From Arthrobacter globiformis NBRC 12137 (GTDB lineage Bacteria; Actinomycetota; Actinomycetes; Actinomycetales; Micrococcaceae): a DNA stretch of 57,614 nucleotides. The stretch's first letter is position 1, and every line of letters starts with the position of its first letter. The stretch is from NCBI RefSeq assembly GCF_000238915.1, contig NZ_BAEG01000015.1, positions 1-57,614 on the forward strand, given 5' to 3'. Under the pieces are notes generated by a model. That model was not told where the DNA came from. It was given only the letters and a program-made list of their open reading frames with translations, and did not search any database. Shown here in pieces: positions 34,744-42,306 of the stretch. The position numbers and the translations under genes are program-made.

Positions 34744-36081
34744 ATGAGCAACGAAGCTCTAAAAATGCGGGGGCACGTCCACGGCACCAAGGACGCCAGG
34801 CGGGTCGCCATCGGCTCGGGCGTCGGCGCCGTAATCGAGACGTACGACTTCATCGGCTTCGGAACCGCGGCCGCACTGTACTTCGGAACGGCTTTCTTCC
34901 CCACCGGTGACCCGGTAACCGGGACGTTGGCCGCCTTCGCCACGCTGGGTGTCGGCTTCGCCGCCCGGCCGATCGGTGGCATCATCGGCGGGCACCTGGG
35001 CGACAAGGTGGGCCGCAAGCCGGTACTGGTGACCTCGCTCATCCTCATGGGCATCGCCACCTTCTTCATCGGCCTCCTGCCCACGTACGAGCAGGTGGGG
35101 CTGCTGGCTCCGGCACTGCTGGTCTTCGTCCGCATCGTTCAGGGGCTGGCCTTCGGCGCCGAGTGGGGCGGCGCCATCCTGATGAGCTACGAGCACGCCC
35201 CCTGGAAGTCCAAGGGCAAATACACCGGCATCGTGCAGGCCGGCTTCCCCGTCGGCCTGCTCCTGGCAAATCTGGTGTTCTTGGTCAGCGTGAACCTTGG
35301 CGGCGAACTCGCCTGGCGCGTCCCCTTCCTCGCCAGCATCGTGCTGGTGGTTGTCGGCCTGATCATCCGCTCCAAGGTCCCCGAGTCCCCCGTGTTTGAC
35401 GAGGTCAAGGAAAGCGGCTCCATCGTCAAGTCCCCGATCGTCGAGGTCATCAAGACCGACTGGCGCAGCATCGTCCGGGGCATCGGCCTGCGCATCGCCG
35501 AGACCGCCGGCTACGCCGTGTCGATCACCTACATGATTTCCTACCTTCACACCCAGCAGCTCGCTGACAAGAGCCAGACTCTCGTGGCTCTCTGCATCGC
35601 CTCGGCCATCGGCATCTTCGCCACCATGGCCTGGGCCCGCCTCACCGACAGGATCGGCCGCCGGCCCCTTTACATCTGGTCCACAGCCTTCGCCCTGCTC
35701 TTCGGCATTCCCATGTTCCTCCTCGTGAACACCGGACTGTTCATCTTCGTCATCGCCACCATCGTCATCTCCTACGCCGTCTGCCAGAACTCCCTCGCCG
35801 GGGCCCAGGGCCCGTGGTTCCCCGAGCTGTTCCAGGCCAAGACCCGCTCCTCCGGAGCCTCACTGGCCTACCAGATCTCCGCCATGGTCTCCGGATTCAC
35901 CCCCTTCATCACCACTCTCCTGTTCGTAGCCCTCGGCTGGATGGGTCCCGCGCTCCTCTTCAGCTTCTACGCAGCCATCGGCCTCTGGGCAGCACTCGTA
36001 ACCCGCGAAACCTGGGGCAAGCGCGAACGCCAGCTGGCTGATGAAGCCACGAAAAGCACCCCGCAGTCAGTGGACGCCTGA
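34744..36081 (+). CDS. MFS metabolite:H+ symporter (MHS type)
   Basis: A 445-aa, 12-helix major facilitator of the metabolite:H+ symporter branch (ProP/ShiA/KgtP-like). Typical marks are VIETYDFIGFGTAAALYFG at helix 1, ARPIGGIIGGHLGDKVGRK in loop 2-3, and AEWGGAILMSYEHAP. AAAGGG precedes the ATG. It is the first gene of the plus-strand arm, sharing one base with the next possible start, and sits directly beside the operators. It likely imports the polyol or sugar handled by the flanking enzymes. Confidence 0.9.
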   Translation: MSNEALKMRGHVHGTKDARRVAIGSGVGAVIETYDFIGFGTAAALYFGTAFFPTGDPVTGTLAAFATLGVGFAARPIGGIIGGHLGDKVGRKPVLVTSLILMGIATFFIGLLPTYEQVGLLAPALLVFVRIVQGLAFGAEWGGAILMSYEHAPWKSKGKYTGIVQAGFPVGLLLANLVFLVSVNLGGELAWRVPFLASIVLVVVGLIIRSKVPESPVFDEVKESGSIVKSPIVEVIKTDWRSIVRGIGLRIAETAGYAVSITYMISYLHTQQLADKSQTLVALCIASAIGIFATMAWARLTDRIGRRPLYIWSTAFALLFGIPMFLLVNTGLFIFVIATIVISYAVCQNSLAGAQGPWFPELFQAKTRSSGASLAYQISAMVSGFTPFITTLLFVALGWMGPALLFSFYAAIGLWAALVTRETWGKRERQLADEATKSTPQSVDA

Positions 36082-36146
36082 TGACCACCGTCCGCGAAAC
36101 CACCACGCCGGAACTGCACACCCAAGAACTCCCCCAGAAGGAACGA

Positions 36147-37013
36147 ATGACCCAGGAAACAGTCACCGACCGACTTGAGCGGGTCAGTGCCGCCGCCTAC
36201 CGGATCCGGCACCACGCCTTGAACATGGGCGAGGTCCAGGGCCAGGGCTATGTGGGCCAGGCGCTGGGCGCAGCGGACATGCTCGCCGCCGTGTACGCCG
36301 ACCAGCTCCGCTACCGCGCCGAGGATCCGCACTGGGAGGGCCGCGACCGGTTCCTGCTCTCCACCGGGCACTACGCCATCGGCCACTACGCCGCCCTGGC
36401 CGAGGCCGGCATCGTCCCCGTCTCCGAGCTGGAGACGTACGGCTCCGATGATTCCCGGCTTCCGATGTCCGGAATGTCCACCTACACCCCCGGCATGGAA
36501 ATCTCCGGCGGCTCCCTGGGCCACGGACTGACCATCGCTGTCGGCATGGCGCTGGGCCTGCGCTACCAGGGCTCCAGCGCCAGGATCTACAACTTCCTCT
36601 CCGACGGGGAACTGGACGAGGGCTCCACCTGGGAAGCAGCCATGGGCGCCCACCACCACCAGCTCGGCAACCTGACCGCCATGGTGGACATCAACGCCCT
36701 GCAGGCCGACGGCAAGACCGACACCGTGCTCCGCACCGAACCGATCACCGAAAAATGGGAAGCCGCCGGCTGGTACACCCAGCGGGTGGACGGCAACGAC
36801 ATGGCCGCGCTGCTCGCCGCGTTCGACAACGCCGCAGCCCAGGCCGCCACCAGCGGACGCCCCTCCGTAATCCTCTGCGACACCAAGGTGGGCCGCGGCG
36901 TGCCGCTGCTGGAGGAGCGGGAAAAGGCGCACTTCATGCGCATCGAAGAACACGAATGGCAGCTCTGCCGCGAGCAGCTGACCGCAGGATACGAAGGAAA
37001 GGCTTCAGCATGA
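36147..37013 (+). CDS. Transketolase, N-terminal subunit
   Basis: A 288-aa thiamine-diphosphate-binding half of a split transketolase. The cofactor motif is SDGELDEGSTWEAAMG with the Asn in DINALQADG (SDG in place of the usual GDG); GHYAIGHYAALAEAG and SGGSLGHGLTIAVGMALG are other family blocks. ATG 36147 has a clear AGAAGGAACG site; an in-frame ATG at 36081, sharing one base with the MFS stop, would add 22 residues. It overlaps the C-terminal subunit gene by 4 bp. In this locus it would use erythrose 4-phosphate or another short-chain phosphate. Confidence 0.9.
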   Translation: MTQETVTDRLERVSAAAYRIRHHALNMGEVQGQGYVGQALGAADMLAAVYADQLRYRAEDPHWEGRDRFLLSTGHYAIGHYAALAEAGIVPVSELETYGSDDSRLPMSGMSTYTPGMEISGGSLGHGLTIAVGMALGLRYQGSSARIYNFLSDGELDEGSTWEAAMGAHHHQLGNLTAMVDINALQADGKTDTVLRTEPITEKWEAAGWYTQRVDGNDMAALLAAFDNAAAQAATSGRPSVILCDTKVGRGVPLLEEREKAHFMRIEEHEWQLCREQLTAGYEGKASA

Positions 37014-38029
37014 GCGCCACCACCGAGGCCCCCGACACCACAACAGCCGCCAAGCCCAAGCTCAAGACCTCGGCCATGATCGCGTCGTTCGCCGACCCGG
37101 GCCAGAAAACTGCCTCTGCCCCGTTCGGGCATGCCCTGGTCAAGGCCGCGCAGGAGAACGACAGGATCGTCGGCCTCACCGCGGACCTGGGCAAGTACAC
37201 GGACATGCACATCTTCGCGCAGGCCTTCCCGGAGCGGTTCTTCCAGATGGGCATGGCCGAGCAGCTCCTCTTCGGCGCAGCCGCAGGCCTCGCTGAAACC
37301 GGTCTGGTGCCGTTCGCCTCCACCTACTCCGTTTTCGCTGCCCGCCGCGCCTACGACTTCCTCTGCCTGGACGCGGCCGAGCCCAACCTGAACGTCAACA
37401 TCGTGGGCGGCCTCCCCGGACTCACCACCGGCTACGGCCCCAGCCACCAGGCCACCGAGGACATGGCAATCTTCCGCGGCATGCCCAACCTGACCATCGT
37501 GGACCCGTGTGACTCCATCGACATCGAACAGGCCGTCCCGCAACTGGCCGCCAGCGAAGGGCCCACCTACCTGCGCCTGCTCCGCGGCAACGTGCCCACG
37601 GTGCTGGACGAGTACGACTACACCTTCGAACTCGGCAAGGCCAAGGTCCTGCGAGGCGGCAACGACGTGGTGTTCGTCTCCAGCGGCCTCATGACCATGC
37701 GTGCCCTGCAGGCAGCCAAGGCCCTGGAGGCACATAACGTGGACGTCGCCGTCGTGCACACCCCCACCATCAAGCCGTTCGACGCCGCAACCGTCCTGGC
37801 CGAGATCAACACCGACCGGCTGGCGGTGACCCTGGAAAACCACTCCGTGGTGGGCGGTCTGTTCGAGACCGTCGCATCCGCCGTGGTCACCGCAGGCCTG
37901 GGCAAGCGCGTGGTGCCGGTGGCCCTGCCCGACGAGTTCCTCGATGCCGGCGCCCTGCCAACACTGCACGAACGCTACGGCCTGTCCGTCCAGCGCATCG
38001 TCGCGAAGGTGCTCGCCGAACTCGGCTGA
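37010..38029 (+). CDS. Transketolase, C-terminal subunit
   Basis: A 339-aa partner carrying the pyrimidine-binding and C-terminal domains. The catalytic Glu is in FQMGMAEQLLFGAAAGLAE; FASTYSVFAARRAYDF and GPSHQATEDMAIFR are standard. The ATG overlaps the stop of the N-terminal subunit (ATGA), ensuring equal synthesis. Split transketolases of this kind occur in apulose 4-phosphate and tetrulose catabolic loci as well as in housekeeping roles; the operator-controlled context argues for a dedicated one. Confidence 0.91.
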   Translation: MSATTEAPDTTTAAKPKLKTSAMIASFADPGQKTASAPFGHALVKAAQENDRIVGLTADLGKYTDMHIFAQAFPERFFQMGMAEQLLFGAAAGLAETGLVPFASTYSVFAARRAYDFLCLDAAEPNLNVNIVGGLPGLTTGYGPSHQATEDMAIFRGMPNLTIVDPCDSIDIEQAVPQLAASEGPTYLRLLRGNVPTVLDEYDYTFELGKAKVLRGGNDVVFVSSGLMTMRALQAAKALEAHNVDVAVVHTPTIKPFDAATVLAEINTDRLAVTLENHSVVGGLFETVASAVVTAGLGKRVVPVALPDEFLDAGALPTLHERYGLSVQRIVAKVLAELG

Positions 38030-38062
38030 GACCCGCCCTCGGCCCGGCTCACGCACGGCCGC

Positions 38063-38103
38063 GGCAGGAGCGCGGGGACAACAGCCGGCCCAGCGCTCCT
38101 GCC
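38063..38103 (+). terminator. Hairpin after transketolase genes
   Basis: GGCAGGAGCGC (38063-38073) pairs perfectly with GCGCTCCTGCC (38093-38103) around a 19-nt loop, 34 bp past the transketolase stop. No T-run follows, so the strength of termination is uncertain. The GntR operators begin 8 bp later. Confidence 0.5.
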
Positions 38104-38110
38104 GTGGCAT

Positions 38111-38139
38111 CATTGTTAACACGGCGACTGTAAACAGTC
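38111..38139. promoter_or_regulatory. Operators upstream of the GntR gene
   Basis: GACTGTAAACAGTC at 38126-38139 differs by one base from the operators in the divergent promoter; a weaker TGTTAACA core lies at 38111-38124, centred 15 bp away. The pair ends 24 bp before the regulator ATG, so the regulator probably controls its own gene. Confidence 0.75.
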
Positions 38140-38163
38140 GACCCCTGACCTTGGGAGAATCCG

Positions 38164-38820
38164 ATGGCCGCGACAGCAACCCTGCTGGGACTGGAAAAGA
38201 AGAGCCTTCGCGAGCAGGCGCTGGCCGCGTTGCGCACCGCCATCACCAGCGGCGCCCTCGAGCCTGGCCGGCACCTCGTGGAAACCGAGCTGTCCGAAAT
38301 GCTGCAGATCAGCCGCGGCACTCTCCGGGAGGCCCTGCGGCAGCTCGAGCAGGAGGGCCTCGTGTCAGCCGGGGCCCGCGGCAGGCTCTCGGTCCGCCAC
38401 CTGGATGCCAAGGAAATCCGCGACATCTACTCCGTCCGGGCGGCCCTTGAATCCCTGGCGGCCCGCACGCTGTGCGAACTGCCGGACCGGCAGCACGTCA
38501 TCGGGTCGCTCCGCGCGGCCATCCAGGCCATGGAGGCGGCCACCCACGGCACCCTGGAGGAGCGGGTCGAATCCGACCTCGAATTCCACCGCACCATGTG
38601 CCGCCTCACCGGCAACGAGACCCTGCTGCACTCCTGGGAATCCCTGGAAGGGTCCATCCGGATGTCCATCATGTTCGCCGGGCTCGAAAAGGGCGTGCGG
38701 AACATGAGCGTGGACCGGCACAACGACATCGTTGCCGCCATCGAGACCGGCGACGCCACCCTGGCCCGCAACACCATCCGCGAGCACATGGACTCAGCCG
38801 CCGCCGTCCTCGTCGCGTAG
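38164..38820 (+). CDS. GntR-family (FadR/FCD) regulator of the sugar locus
   Basis: A 218-aa GntR regulator: winged helix at residues about 10-75 (REQALAALRTAITSGALEPG, then ISRGTLREALRQLEQEGLV) and an all-helical FCD effector domain with the usual metal-site Asp/His positions (DLEFHRTMCRLTGN, DRHNDIVAAIETGD, REHMDSA). The same palindrome precedes this gene and the divergent promoter of the catabolic genes, so it is the best candidate repressor of the locus, released by a pathway intermediate. Confidence 0.9.
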   Translation: MAATATLLGLEKKSLREQALAALRTAITSGALEPGRHLVETELSEMLQISRGTLREALRQLEQEGLVSAGARGRLSVRHLDAKEIRDIYSVRAALESLAARTLCELPDRQHVIGSLRAAIQAMEAATHGTLEERVESDLEFHRTMCRLTGNETLLHSWESLEGSIRMSIMFAGLEKGVRNMSVDRHNDIVAAIETGDATLARNTIREHMDSAAAVLVA

Positions 38821-38843
38821 CCGCCTACTCCGCGGCGCCCGGC

Positions 38844-38849
38844 TATACT
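38844..38849 (+). promoter_or_regulatory. Possible -10 element before the S4 gene
   Basis: TATACT lies 11 bp before the ATG of the S4-domain gene, which would give a leaderless or nearly leaderless transcript. I see no clear -35 partner and no ribosome binding site between the element and the ATG. Confidence 0.4.
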
Positions 38850-38860
38850 CGGCTGCAACC

Positions 38861-39244
38861 ATGAGCAGCCTTCCCTCAGCCCCGAGCACCGTCCGCGTCG
38901 ACGCCTGGCTCTGGGCCATCCGCGCCTACAAGACACGCTCAGCCGCCACCGCCGCCTGCCGCGCCGGGCATGTCCGCATCAACGGGAACCCGGCCAAGGC
39001 CTCGCAGTCCCTCGTGCCCGGGGACACCGTGCGCGTCCGCCAGCCCGGCTACGAACGCATCCTCGAAGTGCGCCGGCTCATCGCCAAGCGCGTGGGCGCG
39101 GAGGCAGCCTCGCACTGTTTCACCGACCATACGCCTCCCCGGCCCGCGGCTCCGGCGCTGGGGCTGCCGCAGCGGGACCGCGGGACGGGCCGGCCGACCA
39201 AAAAGGACCGCCGTGAAATGGAGCGCCTGCGCGGCCTGGGCTGA
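38861..39244 (+). CDS. S4-domain RNA-binding protein (Hsp15-like)
   Basis: A 127-aa protein. Residues about 8-70 form an S4 RNA-binding domain: VRVDAWLWAIRAYKTRSAAT, then GHVRINGNPAKASQSLVPGD. The C-terminal tail is basic and ends TGRPTKKDRREMERLRGLG, as in actinobacterial HslR/Hsp15 relatives, which bind stalled 50S subunits carrying nascent chains in E. coli. ATG 38861 is chosen because the domain starts directly after it. Confidence 0.88.
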   Translation: MSSLPSAPSTVRVDAWLWAIRAYKTRSAATAACRAGHVRINGNPAKASQSLVPGDTVRVRQPGYERILEVRRLIAKRVGAEAASHCFTDHTPPRPAAPALGLPQRDRGTGRPTKKDRREMERLRGLG

Positions 39245-39257
39245 ATCCAGTGCGGCG

Positions 39258-39908
39258 TCAGTCCTTGACCTGCTCGCGGCCGTCCCGCACCTCGAACTCC
39301 CCCACCTCCAGGTCGGCGGCACCGAAGGCTGCGGGCAGCAGGGTCAGGTGGACCGCACCTGATGACGTCGCCTTGCTCCCGGCCAGGGTAAACGCCGAGG
39401 GCGTGACGCCGGGTTCGAAGAGCCGCTTGCCCTGGCCCAGGACCAGCGGGAAGATGATCAGCCGGTACTCGTCCACCAGGCCGGCGTCGTGCAGGGCACG
39501 GACCAGCCGGTAGCTGCCGTGGACCTGAAGCTCCCGGCCCGGGCCTGATTTGAGGTCGTCAACAGCCTCAAGGAAATTCGCCGGGAGGATGGTGGTGTTG
39601 TTCCACGTCGCCTCGGTCAGAGTTGAGGACACCACATATTTGGGCAGGCTGTTGAGCGCCTTGGCTACGGCATCGTCCGGGTCGGTGACCTGCTCCCAGT
39701 AGGGCTGGAACATCTGGTAGGTGGTGCGGCCAAGGAGGATGGCGTCGGCTTCGGCGAACCATGCGTTCACCATCCTGCCCATGTCCTCGTCGAAGAGCGG
39801 CACCACCCAGCCGCCGAATTCGAAGCCGCCGCTGGTGTCCTCGTCCCTGCCTCCCGGGCCCTGCATGACGCCGTCGAGGCTCACGAAGGTGTGGACCGTG
39901 AGTTTCAT
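39258..39908 (-). CDS. Dihydrofolate reductase family protein (RibD C-terminal type)
   Basis: A 216-aa RibD_C/DHFR-like protein: MKLTVHTFVSLDGVMQGPGG, then ILLGRTTYQMFQPYW, KYVVSSTLTEATW, LQVHGSYRLVRALHDAGLVDEYRLI and PLVLGQGKRLF. Proteins of this group bind NADPH but have no firmly established substrate. Its ATG overlaps the stop of the DUF4389 gene, so it is the last gene of a three-gene coupled operon, which is odd company for a reductase. Confidence 0.9.
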   Translation of the reverse strand: MKLTVHTFVSLDGVMQGPGGRDEDTSGGFEFGGWVVPLFDEDMGRMVNAWFAEADAILLGRTTYQMFQPYWEQVTDPDDAVAKALNSLPKYVVSSTLTEATWNNTTILPANFLEAVDDLKSGPGRELQVHGSYRLVRALHDAGLVDEYRLIIFPLVLGQGKRLFEPGVTPSAFTLAGSKATSSGAVHLTLLPAAFGAADLEVGEFEVRDGREQVKD

Positions 39909-41668
39909 GATGGCCTTCGCGGTGGGGTGGCTGGTGGACCGGCGGCCGGCGGTCCGCCCGGATCGACGGGCCCCATGTCGAGCCGGAACGGAGGATACTC
40001 GTCCCGCATCAGCGCGATGTATGCCAGGACGCGGTAGACCCAGCGGTTGAGTCCGATCAGCAGGTCGAACAGGCTCCGGAGGTACCTGCCGGTGAACAGC
40101 AGGATGACGCCGGCGATGAAGGCCAGGAGCGAGAGCAGGGAGACGGCGCCTCCTGCCGAGTACCGGCCGGCACCGGCGAAGTCGTCATCTGACGCCGCCA
40201 CCCAGGTACGCGAGGAACCTGCGAGCACGCCCACAATCAGGAGGTGCGGGATGGCGAGCAGCCAGGACTTCACCAGCACCAGGCCGCGTGACAGGTGGTC
40301 CGGATAGTCCACCTCAAAGTCGGCCGGGTAGTCGGTGCGGGCCAGGGTGAAGGGCGGGTAGCGGTCCGTGCCGATCGCCGTGAAGGCGTAGAAGGACACC
40401 CTCCAGCTCCAGCGCAGCACGCCCACATTGAAGTTGAACAGTGAGTGCGGGTAGCGGGCCGTGAACAGGATCGCGAACCACGCCACGATGCTGGTCACGA
40501 TCAGTGCGAACCAGAGGAAGAACAGGACGATCAGGTGCGGGATGGCCAGGAACCATTTGACCAGCCACATCCACCGGGACAGCGCCGGGTCCACATGGCC
40601 TGTCAGGCGGGCCGGGTACCTCGGGTTCTCCAAAAGGTCGACGACGGCGGGCGGCGGCGGTGCGCCCGCCCCGCTGCCGGGGGCGGGAAAGCCGGGGGCG
40701 GGATAGCCGGGCGCGGGATAGCCCGGAGCCGGGTATGAGGAAGCCGGCTGCATGCCTGGTGGCACAGGCGTGGCCCCCGGTGGTACTCCAGCGTTCCCGG
40801 GCGGAACGCCTGCACTTCCGCCCGGCACGGCAGAACTGGCGAGCGGCCCGGAGGCGCCGGCAGCGGCGGGAGGTCCCGCCGTCGGGCTTTCCACCGGCTC
40901 AGCACGGCCCGCGAGCGGATGGCCAGGCGGGTAGCGACCCGGGTGGTCCTGGCCGGCGTAGTACTGGCCCGGCGGAAGGTGCGGCGGCGGACCGTGCCGT
41001 CCAAGCCCCATTGCCCCGGCAACGATCAGCGGCACGCCGATGACCAGCAACACGATCCCGGCGATGAGCAGCCACAGGAACAGCGGCCAGAGCAGGTCGG
41101 AGCGGACGCCGGCCTGCAGATCCACGGAAACCGGGGCGGTGGCGTCGGCGTTCATGACCACCACGGTCCAGCTGCCGGGAAGGACGTTCCATTTGAGTTC
41201 CTGCGTGCCGGTGCCCTCAGCGGATGCGGCCCAGAAGTTCTGGGCTCCGGGGCGGGCCGGCGTCCGTGTTCCCGGCACTTCGGTGTAATCGACCCTGAAG
41301 GGCCGCAGATTCAGTTCCCGGATTTCGGAGCGCTTCACTCCCTCGAGATAGCGCGCCGCCTCCTGCTGCGGTGCGACACCAATAAAGATGCCCTTGCCCG
41401 GGTTGGCGGCCACTCCGCGGAGCAGGATGCTGCCGGCCGTTTCCGAAGGAATGACGTCCGGCAGCCTGCCGCTGACCATGACGTCCAGCCCTGCCGCGGT
41501 GATGGCGGAGGACGCGGCATCGAACCGGTGCGACTGCGTGGTGAAGTAGCCTTCGTCGCGCTGCTGGAAGTTGAGCCAGCCCACCCCGGCAGCGCCCGCC
41601 AGCAGCCCCAGCCCCAGGAGTGCGGCGATCGTACCGAGGACGAGCATCACCATGCGGCCGGGTTTCAT
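39905..41668 (-). CDS. DUF4389-domain membrane protein
   Basis: A 587-aa membrane protein. Residues 1-35 hold one helix, followed by an extracytoplasmic-type domain to about 190, a second helix (LFLWLLIAGIVLLVIGVPL), then a Pro/Gly/Ala linker with repeated YPAPG units (about 250-345). The C-terminal 230 residues contain two DUF4389 units: RYPARLTGHVDPALSRWMWL with WFLAIPHLIVLFFLWFAL, and YPDHLSRGLVLVKSWLLAIP. DUF4389 function is unknown. Coupled by ATGA overlaps to the STAS-like gene upstream and the DHFR-like gene downstream. Confidence 0.85.
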   Translation of the reverse strand: MKPGRMVMLVLGTIAALLGLGLLAGAAGVGWLNFQQRDEGYFTTQSHRFDAASSAITAAGLDVMVSGRLPDVIPSETAGSILLRGVAANPGKGIFIGVAPQQEAARYLEGVKRSEIRELNLRPFRVDYTEVPGTRTPARPGAQNFWAASAEGTGTQELKWNVLPGSWTVVVMNADATAPVSVDLQAGVRSDLLWPLFLWLLIAGIVLLVIGVPLIVAGAMGLGRHGPPPHLPPGQYYAGQDHPGRYPPGHPLAGRAEPVESPTAGPPAAAGASGPLASSAVPGGSAGVPPGNAGVPPGATPVPPGMQPASSYPAPGYPAPGYPAPGFPAPGSGAGAPPPPAVVDLLENPRYPARLTGHVDPALSRWMWLVKWFLAIPHLIVLFFLWFALIVTSIVAWFAILFTARYPHSLFNFNVGVLRWSWRVSFYAFTAIGTDRYPPFTLARTDYPADFEVDYPDHLSRGLVLVKSWLLAIPHLLIVGVLAGSSRTWVAASDDDFAGAGRYSAGGAVSLLSLLAFIAGVILLFTGRYLRSLFDLLIGLNRWVYRVLAYIALMRDEYPPFRLDMGPVDPGGPPAAGPPATPPRRPS

Positions 41669-42090
41669 GCCAGTTCCTTGTCCCGGGCACTGCGGCCGGT
41701 GTCGTCAGCGCGCAGGTGGACACCGTGCTTATGGTCGCCGTGACCGTGGTCGCCGTGACCGTGAGTGAATGAGGGGTGCGCGTGGATGCCCGGACGGGGG
41801 TCCAGAATGCTGAGCCGGCAGGGTTTCTCGGACGTGCCTTCACCGCTGAGTTGGGTGAGCTGGGCGGGATCATGGAGCGCGGTGATGATGTCCATGGCGG
41901 CACGGGCCATCGACAGGTCCAGAATGATTTCCTTGCCCGGCAGCAGAGTCCTGGCACGCCGCGCCACAACATAAAGCGCCCGGATGTTGGCCGGTGTCAG
42001 CGTTCCGCGGACCTCGATGCAGGCGCGCTCCATGTTGGCGTCGATGTGGACCACGACCTTGAGGCGGTGATGGCTGGAAGTGCGGTCCAT
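41665..42090 (-). CDS. STAS-like domain protein with His-rich tail
   Basis: A 141-aa protein. Residues about 8-75 read like a STAS or anti-sigma-antagonist fold: KVVVHIDANMERACIEVRG, LTPANIRALYVVARRA, GKEIILDLSMARAA. The C-terminal third is unusual, with HGHGDHGHGDHKHGVH, partly produced by two 15-bp tandem DNA units (41733-41762). It may bind metal. ATG 42090 is preferred over 42135, as the domain begins there. It overlaps the DUF4389 membrane-protein gene by 4 bp, hinting that it acts with it at the membrane. Confidence 0.65.
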   Translation of the reverse strand: MDRTSSHHRLKVVVHIDANMERACIEVRGTLTPANIRALYVVARRARTLLPGKEIILDLSMARAAMDIITALHDPAQLTQLSGEGTSEKPCRLSILDPRPGIHAHPSFTHGHGDHGHGDHKHGVHLRADDTGRSARDKELA

Positions 42091-42306
42091 GGGCGTCACG
42101 TCCCCGCGGCGGGCCGCCGCTGCCCAAGACGGCATGGTCCGAGCACTCGAAGGGACCGGATACTAAGGTTCATATGGCAAACGCCTCCCCGACTTCTTTG
42201 TCGGAACCGTGTAACGTCCAGAATGCACCCTGTTGCTGGCACAGGGAAGAGGCGTTCCGGCGGACCTCTGATTGGCGCTGGCCGGAAACCTGCCTAGCCT
42301 GTCCCT

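Noticed and set aside
31090..38029. Apiose catabolic locus
   Set aside because: Kinase, TIM-barrel isomerase and split transketolase would fit, but the SDR and RpiB-like genes would have no role; kept only as the alternative.
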